Part shown: positions 49,861 through 62,020 of the stretch, in pieces
Layout: each line of letters starts with the position of its first letter
How positions within the stretch are numbered: position 1 is the stretch's first letter
Origin: Stercorarius parasiticus
Taxonomy: Eukaryota; Chordata; Aves; Charadriiformes; Stercorariidae
Direction of reading: 5' to 3'
NCBI GenBank assembly: GCA_013396915.1
Contig: VWZL01003430.1
Location: 77,184-141,183 of the forward strand
DNA length: 64,000 nt
Translations under genes and position numbers: made by a program
The notes under the pieces: generated by a model
Told to the model about the DNA's origin: nothing
What the model saw: only the letters and a program-made list of their open reading frames with translations
Database searches by the model: none

Positions 49861-50061
49861 TGTTTAATATAGAAATTATCAAATTCAAAAAGTTTTGCTA
49901 CTCTATCCAAGTAGAAAAAAAAGTAAAAATATTCATAAAGTGAGAGATTTTATCTGTGTTTTTACGACAGTAAAGGAGGAAGATTCAACCTTTTAAGACT
50001 GTCGTCAGAAAAAGAAGAAAAAAAAGCTATTACTTTGATAGCTGGCCATACAGCTGATTTA

Positions 50062-50120
50062 GGATATGATCCAAGCCCTGTGGATCTCCAATAACCACAA
50101 CTGGTGTTTGGATCATGTCC
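50062..50120. repeat. 13-bp inverted repeat with 33-base loop
   Basis: GGATATGATCCAA (50062-50074) pairs with TTGGATCATGTCC (50108-50120) at 12 of 13 positions. It could form a hairpin and resembles the GATCCAAA arms at 24646-24682. Confidence 0.6.
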
Positions 50121-51053
50121 TCAGAGTACAATAACAAGTTTTTGTAGCATGCATAATTGATGGGTTTTAAGGAATCTCATGTAAAACATGTTTCATTGTG
50201 CCTTGGAAATGTCACCTTAAGGAATTCCAGCCCCGTGTCAGGGCCAAGAGAGACAATAATAATATTTCAGTCATGATAATTAAATGCTGTAAGCACCGTT
50301 ATTTTCCTATTTGTTGTAATTCCAACTAAGAAGGGCTCTGATTGAGACCTGGCAAGAAGTGGTTGAAAAATTGCTCTTCCAAAGAGGGAAGCTAAAAGAG
50401 CACATGACTCAGCTGCAGATAGTAATTTTGATTCTTTTGTCCAATATAATCAGCAAACGAATGGTAGCTCCAATTCACTGCTGAAGTCTGCAGCGACAGA
50501 AGCTGAAGACTTCCTACACAGGGCCACGGCTTCTCCTGAGCATGGCAGATCTCTTCATAGGAGTTAAGATCACGGCTGGACAGGAGGAGGACCAAACTCT
50601 GTCTCTAGGTTGCGGTTTCCATTGCTCCACATAGCTGGAGCACAGGGAAGGTCTCCACGGAAAAAAAAATGAGGTGGCCTTATGCTTAGCTAATTTGGAG
50701 AAGGTGACAATTAAAGGAGAAGTGCTTCAATGTGTCTGAATACATGGGACCTTTTACAGCTCTTCCTTCTTGAGGCTGTGTCCCTGATCCAGACCAAGCT
50801 GGAAATGTGTGAAGCTGTACTTTCTGTGAAGAGGCAGAAAATGGGAACACGGCAGATGTTGCAGATGTCTATTAACTCTTTAGATGTTGCAAAACTTTCT
50901 GGGCATATTGAACAGGAATAATGAAGTCCTGCCTGTTTAGAGTGCAAGCAAATGAAGTTCTTGTGTTTGCAATCATGCTCTTGCTTGGCAAATGAGTCTG
51001 GAGGGGATTTCATCCCTACTTGCTAGCCACGGTCCTTCAAGAAGGGAGGGATC
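50121..51053. other. Non-coding stretch, partly open on both strands
   Basis: 50390-50600 and 50711-51013 contain short open frames on both strands without recognised domains. No splice-bounded exon could be defended. Confidence 0.5.
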
Positions 51054-51602
51054 TCACAGCTGCCCTACTCCATACCAGTGATCCCAGGAAGAAGGGAAAT
51101 GCTGGAATTTCCCCACTTGCTGAAGCACTCTGTTGACATAGGAGATGAAGGCCACGGTTCTGCTGTCCCCAGCCATAGCTTTGCATTCACTGGTGAATGC
51201 TTCTTGTGACATCACTTTAAGTACTTCAATCAGTGGCCAAGGAAAGGAGTTGCCCTGCCTAAAAATCTTTAGAGGAGTTGATGAGCCCTGTCTTTTATAA
51301 GCTTCATTTTTTAACAATCCCAAATAAACCATGGTTATTAGGAAAAGGATACAGATCTCAAAAGTCCTGGGATTATAACATTTACGTGTTCTGGCTTTCT
51401 GACAAAAGCAGATGATTTTGACACACATTAAATGTTTATAAAATTTTTTAAAGACCAAAGGCTCCGATCTTTGGTTAAAACCAGGCACTAAATAAACAGA
51501 GGGAAGGACACAACCTGAGCCCTTACAGGAGCTCGCTTTTGAAGCAGAGTCCATTTCAGGATAATAGGAATGGCTGATCCAATTCCTGCCCTTCAACCGC
51601 AT
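51054..51602 (-). other. Unrecognised 182-codon open frame
   Basis: This is the longest reading frame in the window, starting at the ATG at 51600-51602 and ending beside another minus frame (50711-51013). The predicted peptide is basic and mixed in composition with one hydrophobic stretch (around residues 83-96, reading IFLITMVYLGLL-like). No catalytic motif, zinc finger or signal peptide is seen. Stop-free runs of this size are uncommon but possible in this much AT-rich DNA, and the codon usage shows no strong bias. It may be a decayed transposon or pseudogene segment. I do not assign a function. Confidence 0.15.
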
Positions 51603-51935
51603 TCAGTTTCTGGAATTAATTTATCAAGCTACATTTAAGGATTAAAAGATGGCGCCTGACATTTTAGAACAAACCAGAAAACCCCAAAAACCCCAACAAA
51701 AAAACCTGTCACAATTCAGCAGAATTTGCAAAAGAAAAGAGGCTGTATGGGATAAAGGAAGCCAGCCCAAAGTCCTCTTAGGTTGATGATCTCTTCAGGT
51801 CACGGTTCAAGTTATCTTGATTTTCAATTGTACCCACCCAAGTCTGTACTGCTTCTCCCTAGCTATTTTTTTTTTTTAAAGACTTGAAGTCGCTGCCTAA
51901 ATGCTCTTCTCCTTAATGAGAATGAAACCGACTGG

Positions 51936-52175
51936 CTTTTATTAATGAATCCCATCTTTTGTGCATAGGTTTTAGTTTCTCTTTAACATCTTGAAAAGTC
52001 ATTAATTTATTGCTAATTTAAAAGAAAAAGAGAGAGCGATCCTGTTGGTTCGAATGAATACTTTTCCTTTGGTTGAACCAATAATTCAAGCTCCTGATTA
52101 TACCAATTAAAGACCAATTTGAGGAAAGGCCTCCAGCACTGAGCTGCAGCTGCCATTTAGCCACAAATTATGGGC
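51936..52175. promoter_or_regulatory. Candidate conserved regulatory element
   Basis: This dense AT-rich stretch has several homeodomain-type cores (ATTAATTTATTG, TAATTTA, CCAATTAAAG) and a perfect palindrome TTGGTTGAACCAA at 52069-52081. The texture resembles vertebrate developmental enhancers, but conservation cannot be tested here. Confidence 0.2.
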
Positions 52176-52407
52176 CTTATATGTGGGTGGACATGAAACT
52201 CTTTCAGAGAGAAATAGATTGAGAAATAGGGAAACTATTGTAGGGATTTCAGCAGAAGGGGGACATTAATTGGATACATTGCTTGAAGTCAATCAGAGAT
52301 TCAGCTCCTCTGTGGGCCTTTTGACATCAAGACCCTTCTCTTTTTGTTCATGTACCTTCAGCTAGATTAATCACAGTGACTAAACAAGCAGAGATATTTT
52401 TCAGGGC

Positions 52408-52430
52408 TTTTTTTTTTTTTTTTTTTTTTT
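52408..52430. repeat. T23 homopolymer
   Basis: A pure run of 23 T, the longest homopolymer in the window. No retroposon body is recognised on either side. Confidence 0.9.
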
Positions 52431-54747
52431 GTGGCTGTGAAGAAGGGGCAGCCTATTCTTCAGTGAAACGAATACTGAAGATGATAGTGAAAATAAGTGT
52501 GACCGTTTCAATCTTGAAATTAATGCTTTAGATAATTTGAGTTAAGAATATACAAAGCGATCCCAGGACGAAAGCTTTTATTTCTTAATTTGATATTAGA
52601 GGCTCCATTTTATTTATTAAATGTATTGATTAAAAATGCAATGAAATTATAAGCTTTTGATATTGTTTTTCTGCTAGCAGGGAAAGAAAATGCTCTCATG
52701 AAAATGCTTCTCAAACTTTGGACCTGTATTAAGCAAAAATAAGAGCAGCAGCACTAATCAGAATATTAACAAGTCATTGATGAAATATAATATCAATAAT
52801 CATCATTTAAATTTTTAAAAAGTACTGTGTATTAGCTCCCATTAGACTAGTGCATATTATCTCCGTTTTGTTGTTCTAGATTCCATTTTTCCAGCCCATA
52901 GAGAAAATTGGTGGCTGTAGTGGATTAGAAACGCACTGTACTTGGTCTCCAGTCCTGTGGCAGATTTTTAAATTGTTTTAAAATGCTGGAAATAAAGTGC
53001 AAACAAATACACGAAGTAGAGCTTTTAGTAAAGAAATGTAATAACAATACATATGTCTGTGTTTGTATACATACATAAATATACACAGATAAATGTTTTT
53101 ACTTCTCAAGCTGCAGTGGTCTATAAGAAACCTCACTGCTCATGATTTCTTGAAACCAACTTTCAGGTTTCACTGCTGGAAAACCAGTAATTTTTCTTAT
53201 AGTTCAGCTTGGGCACAAAGACTACTTGCGTGAACTCCATAATTCTGGATTCATCATGTACCCTGATATTCAGGGGTATGTTTTTCCATAACACTAGCAT
53301 CCTTGAATTAGGTTGGTTTTTTTGTTTTTGATCACGTTGTTACAACGCACCTTGATTAACCCAATTACAATTCTCAATGAGTTTGGCTCATCAAGATGTC
53401 AAAATCTATTTCTCAGTTCTTTCTCGAGAACTGTAACAAACTCTTCTCAACTCTGTCGTTATTAAATGGAGATCTGCAACCTAAATGAGTCAAGGAGGTT
53501 GATATAGTACCTGCAAACAGACACTGAAAAAGACCACTTTCTTCTCTATACCTGGCATAGGACTTTTTCAGTTGGTTTTCAGATCGTTGCATTTCTGGGC
53601 ATTTATTTTGAATAGAATTAAGAATTGAGCCGTGTTTCACATTTTACATTAAGGGGACCTCAAACAATCTTCAGTGCTTTCTCTGGCTTAAAATTGTCCG
53701 TTAAAAAAATAGGAAAGACTTCTGTTCTAAATTTCCCTATTTCATTCAAACTTGCTAATTTTATCCTGGTTAGGAAGTGGGATTAATAAAAGCTACTTTT
53801 GATCCACCCAGAGGAGGAAGTTGTGGAAATGCTGCAGGAGAGTTTTGTCCTCTTAAAGGAAGAATTTGCTTTGTACAAATTTGCGGCCCCAACTCCTTCG
53901 TCTTTAGAGGCCTGTCCAGCACAGATGTTACTCTGGTGATTTTACATTTATTTTGATGATTATTCAGTACAGAAGCAATTCATCTCCACAATAACCAGAT
54001 TCTAGTTTTTTCCTCCATCTAATCTCTATTCTTAGGTCCTGCTCCATATTTTGTTGGACATTTTCCTTTTGCTTCATAGCCTTTACATGAGGATTCTCTT
54101 GTAACATTTGCTGATGAAACACCAGATGTTAAAAGAAACAGTCTGTCTGATATTTTTTTTTTTTTGATCATATGCCTCCTTGGTAGCCCACACTCCCCAA
54201 ATGAGACAGAACTAGTAAAAATGAAACGATCTTGAGTTCAACAGGTAAACCAGGGGGCTGAGAGAGACCACCACCCAAACTGCCCCGCTCTCAGCTTTTG
54301 ATCTGAGGTCAGCGTCTTCTCCTCAGCATGGAAAAGTGGTTTTGTGTTGGGTTAGCCAGGTATCTGACACACCTGCATGTGTGGGTAGCAAAGGAAGTTA
54401 ACACATCTCCTTGTTCCAGGTAGGTAATTTCCTGCCACAATATCCAAAGTAACCCTTTGAAGGGACTGCCTCAGAAAAAGAGTATTTTTCCCCGAGAAAT
54501 TGCACAACGCCCATGGTTAAGGAACAACGTTTCAAGCATCTTATTCTATACTAATTAATCTCTAAGCCTTAACATTTATCTCTCCAGTACACAGCATACA
54601 TGTCACTGTGAGTTTCAGTTCTGAAGTCTGATAAAACTAATAAACCAAAACTGCCAGAGGTGGCACATTAAACTGGTAAAATGGTTTTCATCTTAATTGG
54701 ATATGAGCAGTGTTATCTCTAATAACCCCAGGATACTTCTAATTGGA

Positions 54748-54811
54748 GTTTTCTTTTTCCTTTCTTTTTTTTCTCTTCATTTTCTTTCTCTCTTTCTTGT
54801 CCTTTCTTTTC
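54748..54811. repeat. Polypyrimidine (CT-rich) tract
   Basis: About 64 bases are almost wholly C and T. The tract is able to form triplex DNA in principle. Confidence 0.85.
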
Positions 54812-55824
54812 TAACACTAACGTCATTGACCAGTGTTAACACTTGAGTCCCCCCTCTTCCAAACCCCCTACTCGCTTGCGATGTTCTCTGGAGCGAGTTA
54901 GCCCGATTTCAGCGGAGTGAGGAAGACGTATTTGTATTCCATTAACAAAAGGTGATTTTACGGGTGCTATCATTGGAGATTTTAATAAGATAGAGTTATT
55001 GATGTTAGCTAATAATGTTTTGAAAGTTGGTTGTGCTCACTGCCCTGAGATTCACCTCAGGCCAGCAACTACTCAATTTTCAGATGTTATTGCAAGACAA
55101 TGGCTGTCATTGTTTAGGCTCAGATTGTAATTCTAGTGTAAACCTTGCCTCAGTTTTTTAGTGTGGTAAAATCATTCTTATTGCTTCCTGCTAGTTTTTT
55201 TAGACTCCTGTGAGAAGAATGCATATTAATCGGTAATACCAAAATGCCATGTATAATTAAAAGGCAGCTAAGCTTTCTGCAGCTAGTATCCTTTTGTTTT
55301 ATTTCACTAGGGTTACCAAGAAATCCTTATGTGGATGAGGAAATATTCTCAGCGCTGAAGCTCGCTTTTCATAACGGAGACGCTTTACAGCCGATAGCTG
55401 CTTGGTCTGCAGGGGAGATTGCACAAGGACTGCTCGTAGGAAACGATTTTTAGAAACTTTTGTTGACTGTTTTTCAGGATTCTCTTTCTCTTTTTGCTCT
55501 TTCTTTTACACACGTAGCCCTGAATTAGCTATTCCACTACATCAACTTTATATTAAGTTTTTGTCATGCAAAATCAACTTCAATTTCTCTTTACGCCACA
55601 CTTGTCTGGCAATACAGGTATGCTATTGGCTCCGAGAGAAATAAGATGATAAAGAATTAAAAGAACAGAAAGGACAGGAGGTCTAAGAAAAAGAATTGTA
55701 TCAATAGCATAAACTGCCTAATTTTTTCAACAGGGATTAAAAATTGAAGCCTGCATGTGTTTTAAATGTGAGAAATTTTACTCCTGAGACATATTCAGGA
55801 AGATATAATTCATTTTCCTGCAGA

Positions 55825-55865
55825 ACACACACGCACGCGCACACACACACACAACTGCGCACACA
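55825..55865. repeat. (CA)n microsatellite
   Basis: A CA run with GC interruptions (CACGCACGCGCACAC) and an outlying GCGCACACA. Likely length-variable. Confidence 0.9.
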
Positions 55866-56136
55866 AGGAAGTCAGTACCGTTCCCTCCATCGCACGTGTT
55901 TCTGAGCAAATGTTATCAAGTTCACAGGGGTTATTCCTTTTTCTATACAATTAAAAGTATCTATGCAGAGCTCATTAAAATATTACAGAAATGCAACAAG
56001 AACACTTTCGAGTGTGGAGAACGATCCATAAAAAAACAGTTGCAATAAATAAAATTAGCACAGAGCTCTGTTCAGTAATTTATATTTACATTTCAGGCAA
56101 TTAAATCAGCAATACCTGGCGTGTGGATTAGTAGGG

Positions 56137-56262
56137 ATCAAAGGGCTTTCACAAAAAGAGCCTTTTATAGTATCAAAGACCCTGTGACATCATGTTTGCC
56201 TTTTATGCTGAATTAGATAATTGCAAATAATTGTAACTCTGAAAGACATTTAGTTTTATGGG
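56137..56262. promoter_or_regulatory. Candidate conserved regulatory element
   Basis: It has two TCF/LEF-like ATCAAAG motifs (56138-56144 and 56172-56178), a CRE/AP-1-like TGACATCA (56185-56192) and an octamer-like ATTGCAAATA (56220-56229) within about 90 bases. The clustering suggests an enhancer. Motif matches alone are weak evidence. Confidence 0.2.
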
Positions 56263-58299
56263 AGATTTTTTTTTTTCTTCCCCTTTCCAGGTCAGTGTGC
56301 AACCCTTTGACCCGTCATTGTTGGACTAAAGTCTTTGTTAGAAAGACAAAGAATATTACTTTCTCGACTAACAACATGCATGATTACTTTTGTCAATAGT
56401 CAGACAGAGCAGAACAGAAATCTCATGATACACCAACCCTTAGAAGAAATATTCCAGATTTTTTGTTAGGAATAAAGTAACCAAATAGGCCTTTTTATTT
56501 TTTTTTTTAATTTTTTTTTTTCCCACTTAGCTTTCTCTGGGATTTACCTCATCGAATGCAAACAAAAATAAGAATTATAAATACATTAGAAAAAATACTC
56601 TCCTCTTCATTCCTGTGCTTGGATCTCTTCCGCACCTTTTCATCCTCATATTGCGTCTGAGCTCATGGTAGCAGGCTAATCTAGGGGGTTTTGTGCGTTC
56701 CGTGGTTGCTTACAGGACCCAGGCAATGGAGGAGAGCCAAAGCACAGTAGGCTTGGTGCAAATCTTCAAGAGTTAAGTGGAAAACTCAGCAATACGTTTT
56801 AGCAACAGATCTCTGCACCTACCAGCCAAAACGTTAGAGACAACATGGTCTGACAAACAAACCCTACCCTACTCTTCTGGCCCAGGAGACCTCGCTGCAT
56901 GAGATATCTGTAGGGTTAGTTCACAGTCAGTTTAAGGAACCACTATATGACTCTCATGACATTTTTCACTTCTGCACAAATAAGGACTCACGTGATTTTA
57001 ATCTTCTGCCTTGCGATAAAAGTGAAAGAAAATATCTGAGCCATGGAGGTTTAACCATCAGGCTGCTGAATCTGGAATTTCCACCAAAGTCTAGTGGAAA
57101 AAAAAAAAGGGAATAAGGATGCCTGTGACCTTGATGAATGCAAAATATCTTTGTGGTTATCACACTAATGAATTGCACCTGGTTTTGCTGTCAAAAGGCC
57201 TCATTCTTTCACCTGTTCTCGTGCTAGGAAGCAGCTGACATGTTGCCCCAGTTTTCGTGGGTGTGGTGGAGGTCTGGGGTGGGAGCTTTGGTGTCAGCCT
57301 GCAGGAGTGATGCCAGGTTAGGGGACAGCTTGTGAACGGTCAGTCTGTCCTGGAGGTGTGGGACTCATGGAAGCCCAACCTTTCCCTTGTGCATTAGCAC
57401 TACCCTGAAAAAATGATTTGCAGAAACGCGTATAAAATTTGGTCTTTGCCGAATAAAATGAGAAAGAGAGGAGGGGCACAAATAAAAGGAACAAAAGCTG
57501 CGTAACTCTGAACGTAACCAGATTATGGTTACCTTTCAAAGTGTTGCTATGCTTCAGTGCTGCCACAAGTTACAGCCTGCCAAGTGGGTAGGAGACCAAA
57601 CCAAGATATATTTCTTAGATGGCTCAACTGTCTCGGGCTTGGAGGTTCATTAGGAAGTGAAATCATCCCAGGAATACCAAAACACCAGGAGGCAATAAAG
57701 ATGATATAGGTAATGCATTCTGATTTCTCCTAGCATTAACTCATTTAAAAAGCAGTATTAGATAGAAAAGCAGACTTTTATAAGGTTGTAAAACAGCAAA
57801 CAAAATACAGCAAGGCATATCAGTACTGGGTATTGTTTGCCTACAATGAAAGCCAAGGGGACAGTAGTTTGTTTAGCTTAGTGTGACTCTGGGGTAAATA
57901 GAAATAGACATTTAGGTGGCAGTATACTGGTCAGAGAGTGTGGAGCTGGACATGAGAACAAACTGCATTAAATATTGCCCAGATCAATGATTAATATATT
58001 CCCATAAATTTAGTAACCTCACAGCCTCCCTCCCCTCTGCATTTTTCAGCTGAATTGAAATTAATGTGCTAGTTTTAAGCAGCTATATAAACAGCCATAG
58101 TTATTATACATTTGACAGTAGATAAGTAAAAGATTGTATTAACAGAACAAAAATGTAGTGCCTTTCTTAACAGAAGCTGCTTCCACCAAACAGTCTTGGG
58201 AGCTTTAGTAAACCCTGTGGCTACGTACTGTACATAGATAGGCAGAAGCTCCAGAAAGATACTGCAACTTGGTGTTTTGGATCTAACTTGGAAGCTGGA

Positions 58300-58366
58300 C
58301 CAGTCTGGAGTGGGAGGGTTGGACCAGAGATCTTTTCCAGCCAACCAAAATCATTCTGTGATCCTA
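58300..58366 (+). mobile_element. CR1 LINE 3' UTR fragment
   Basis: TGGGAGGGTTGGACCAGAGA, TCTTTTCCAGCCAACCAAAA and TCATTCTGTGATCCT follow the CR1 3' end (ggttggactagatgatctt, ccttccaacc, tcattctatgattct). Only about 65 bases survive. Confidence 0.65.
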
Positions 58367-59007
58367 AAATTCTCTGTTGGTGATGAAGTGAAATAGTCCT
58401 TTGCACTTGTGAGTTTGGGGCTGGCCAGGCCAGCACCCCTGGCAGCTCACTGCGACCACAGGGGAGAGAAATGCCACAAACACCTACTCAGGAGGTAAAG
58501 ACATATTTCCTCTATTTACACTCACTCTGTTTCATTGCAGCCCCCAAACTATCTTTACACACGCACTAATCGTGACTGGAGCTGCACCACGGCATGCGGG
58601 GAGGCTGCTCAGACTGCCTTGGAGAGGAAACTCTCCTTTCAAAACTCAGTTTTTTCTTCTCTGTCCATCTGCTGTGGTGTCTCATGCCCACCAAGGGTGG
58701 TGATATTTCAAGATCTTTCAATTGCCAAACAGCCGTGGAGTGGAAGCACACGTGTTAGAGCAAGCCATTGCACCTCCTTGGTGGTTCTGGTGAACATGGG
58801 GATTCTCAACGGGCATCTTGAATTTTTGGTGTTCAAAATACTGTAGATGGATCCACCTCTTGTTTAATTATTTCTTGTGAACAAAATTCTAGTAAATGGA
58901 AAAAAACCCTTAGTTTTTACAGATGTCACCATCACCAAGGAAGCACATGAAAGCAGGCCACAGAAGGGTTTAAGGATTTAAATTCCCATAAATTTGAAGG
59001 GTAGTTG

Positions 59008-59053
59008 GGCACCTAATAAGCATTAGGTTCCTAAATACCTTTATGGAGGTGCC
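59008..59053. repeat. Nested palindromic repeat relic
   Basis: The outer arms GGCACCT (59008-59014) and AGGTGCC (59047-59053) are perfect complements. Inner arms CCTAAT (59012-59017) and ATTAGG (59022-59027) overlap the left outer arm. The phrase TTAGGTTCCTAAATACCTTT matches the same repeat type as 15696-15769. Confidence 0.5.
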
Positions 59054-59474
59054 ATTTTCTGTTTAAGCAATGTTAACTAAGCCAATCTTCCCTGGGCCTT
59101 ATAGTCACATAAATGAAATATACTGATTTGCTTTCCCTTTCTTCACTTCCTCATAAAAGGGCTTAACATCATTTTTCTGGCCTTAATATAATTTTTTTGG
59201 CATTTGCCATCAGGAAGATAATATCTCATACAGCTGTAGTCAGAAGACTGCTGAAAAAAAATCCACTTTATTTAGAGGATGTTTGTACTGCAATGTAAAC
59301 ATAAACATTTTCAAAACAGCATTGCTCCTGCTTCTTCTGCTCCAACTGCAAAGCTGAAAATACATATTTCCATGCTAAAAGTCAGCGTTGGTCTATTTAC
59401 CATGGTAACCTGCTTCTATTAATGTTCAGCTTTTCACTGGAACTTGTCAAGCTTTAAAATATTGTGATAATTTT

Positions 59475-59560
59475 CCGATGTTATACCATCGGGTGCAGTA
59501 GAATTTCTCCTGGGCTGCAATTAGCCAACAGCTTATGTTAATTTTAATTAATTAACTTGG
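59475..59560. promoter_or_regulatory. AT-rich palindromic motif cluster
   Basis: A small hairpin CCGATG..CATCGG (59475-59492) is followed by GTTAATT..AATTAAC (59537-59556), an expanded HNF1-like palindrome that also offers homeodomain TAAT cores. The regulatory role is inferred. Confidence 0.18.
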
Positions 59561-61639
59561 GTTGATAGTAATGCCATGTAATAAAACATTTTGCTCAGTG
59601 TGAAACTTGTCCGTCACATTTGTTTGTGACCTAAGTTAGTAATTATGTGTGCTTAAGTCAGTAGTAAATGGAAATAAAATGATGCGTCAAACCCAAAATG
59701 AGGTAATTTGTGTCAACTCAGTTGGTTGATAGTGTTATAAAGGTAAAAGACACAGGAGTGCTGGTTAGAAACTGGTCATTATTTTGTAATCCAAGGAATC
59801 TCTCATGATACACATTCAGTACTAATCAAGACACCATTTTCTCGTGTGAAAAGTCTGTCTTGTAGCACAATAAATCTAACTAAAACTCCAACTAATGCAC
59901 AAGGTTCAGTAAGAAGGTTGACATTTGAATGAAGATGAAATTGCTGTAGTTTGGTTCCTCCTCAGCCTTTGAAAGCTAAATGATCAGCAAAAGCGAACAT
60001 CAGACTTTTGACTAATTGTTGAATGAATTAAAAAAAAAGAAAAAGAAGCTAGCTTGTTCAGTGAATGACTTCTAATACCAGTGTCTCACAGTGCATTATG
60101 GAATCTGAGAACACGCTCAGTTCCACAGTATTTATAAATGTACTGTTTTTCCCATTCCAGGTGTGTTTTGGAAATAGCGTTCTCTGCCTCCACTGCTGTA
60201 GCATCCCACCCTGCTAATAAATTTGAAAATAGTTTTTTCCTTCAGAACTTGAATGTTAATTTAAAGGCTAATGTCCTGTCTGCTTTATTTCAACTGGGTA
60301 CTCATGTTTTTCAATGTTGCTTTTGGTTTCAGGGTGAAAGAAATTTGTTGTCTCTATTTTTGCAACTTAGACCAAAACTAATTAATTAGTTAAGTGTCCA
60401 ACTATTCTGACTTGCTTTTGATGTCTAAGTTTCCAAGACATAAAAAACCCCAACAACCTCAGCAAACGAAAACAAGAATCTGGAAAAAAAATTCCACCCT
60501 GTGGATTATTTGCAATTTTTTTTTTTTTTCCTAAAAGATTCAGCTTTATTTTTCTCTTGCTGGAAAAAATGTACACATTAAAGAAACGTGATGTTACTTG
60601 AGACTACCTCTTCAGGCAGCGTGACAAGCCCAGCAGTAGTACAGCAGAGGTATATGAGTTTCTTCCACTGGAGTTTCTTGCAAAGAAAAATAACTCATTT
60701 TCTTATTCAAACTTGCATCTGATTGTCACGCTCCCCCTCCATACGTCTTGTTGAGCAGACGTCAACAGGTAAAAGTACCCTTGATCAAAGACCAGTTCAT
60801 TTCAATATAGTGAATATTAATTCGCTTCACGCCAAAAAAACGCTACTAGTGAAAATCACATATATTGCCGTGGAAATTGTATGTCCGGTCCTGGTGAGAG
60901 CATGGGAAGCAAATAATAGCAAATAAAGTAACCATTGTTACCTGTATGTGGCAGAATCACAGAAGGATGGATTTGTTTGATTGTTGGCAAGCTGAAATTT
61001 TTGGTTTGAATTTTGAAAATTTACCTTGACCTGAAACTATGTGTCTCTCTGAGCATTTGCATTGCTTAATACTTTCTGAATAGAATTGAATTCCAAAAGA
61101 AAAATGCTATTCGGAAAGGAAATATTGAAACATTTAATCTAGAAAATATAATTTTTTATTTTTGCATTTTTTTTCCACATTAAACAGATCGAATCTTTCC
61201 AAGAGTGCCTATATTCATATTAAATCACCTTTCTTATCATAAAACGATATTTCTTCAATTTTATTCCTTAAAGAAAGTCTTTGACTATACAGCATTTACA
61301 TTTCAATAATTTCAGCAAATTGGTATGTTCTTTTTCAGACCAAACTAATTAAAAATGAATTCTGGTCTTCTGTTCACCAAATGGAGAAATAGCAATCTGG
61401 GGCTCACTTAACTTTTTTTCCCCCCCAGTATCCTAATTCTTAAGAAACTGCATTTCCTATTGGAAAATCATTCAAATGGAAAATTCTTGCTGGACTCTGC
61501 TCATTGCAGATTGGGAAACACATATAAATTTGCGCTGGAGAATGGAAACCTGCAGCGTGGGATCTCTTGAGTAGGTTTTACAAGAAGAGCTATGACTGAT
61601 TATTATGCTAATATTAACTTCCAATTGTTAATGAACCTT

Positions 61640-62020
61640 TCATCTTGAAGGATCCCAAAACGCTTTACAGACGGCAGAGATCTCTCCCACTGCCACTGAA
61701 ACGCTGCCAGCTCTTCTGGCCCTTCTTTGTGACTTGGTGTTACTCAATAGTAGAAAATAACCTCTGCCCGCCTCTACACCGGCAATGTTTAGAAATGCAA
61801 AAAGTAATTACCAAGTTGGACTGCAGCCAAGGCACTGGTTCTGACACTCTTGTTCCTGCGAGTGAAAAGTGCTATAGTATCTTTAAGTGGCCATAAGTCA
61901 GAGCTTGGGTCCGGCGTCTTATCAGAAACACGGAGGTGCTGGTACAACACAGAGCCTCAGGGGAGGACGGGAGCTACCGCCTCACCCCCAGCGTCATTTC
62001 TTGTAGCAGCTCCAAGTTTC
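61640..62020 (+). repeat. Ancient amniote interspersed repeat relic
   Basis: The head phrase (CCTTTCATCTTGAAGGATCC, then CAAAACGCTTTACAGAC) and a middle stretch at 61874-61950 (ATCTTTAAGTGGCCATAAGT, GTCTTATCAGAAACACGG, AGGTGCTGG) follow, in order, an old non-coding repeat frequent in turtles, crocodiles and birds. I cannot name the family with certainty. Confidence 0.45.

Larger units (their letters stand above)
44101..50061. other. AT-rich non-coding stretch
   Basis: No gene is recognised. It holds the CAAA/T tract at 44892-44930, the TA microsatellite at 48499-48529, a CA-rich tract at 49831-49860, one ambiguous base at 49805 and a mixed G/A run at 49355-49384. Confidence 0.6.
51603..58299. 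other. AT-rich non-coding stretch
   Basis: No gene is recognised. It holds motif-rich stretches at 51936-52175 and 56137-56262, T runs at 52408-52430, 54150-54164 and 56498-56521, a pyrimidine tract at 54748-54811 and a CA microsatellite at 55825-55865. An acceptor at 55310 opens 46 codons to a stop at 55451, with no other support. Confidence 0.6.
58367..61639. other. AT-rich non-coding stretch
   Basis: No gene is recognised. It holds the palindromic relic at 59008-59053, a candidate element at 59475-59560 and T runs near 60516-60530. Confidence 0.6.

Noticed and set aside
52040..52062. GGTTCGAAT as a tRNA B box
   Set aside because: No A box or cloverleaf can be drawn around it.
55310..55453. 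Acceptor-led 46-codon open stretch reading LPRNPYVDEEIFSALKLAF
   Set aside because: The peptide is not recognised, there is no polyadenylation signal close by and no partner exon was found.
60953..60975. AGAATCACAGAAGGATGG as a possible CR1 terminus (minus)
   Set aside because: The conserved CR1 tail that should follow (ttggaagggacc) is absent.
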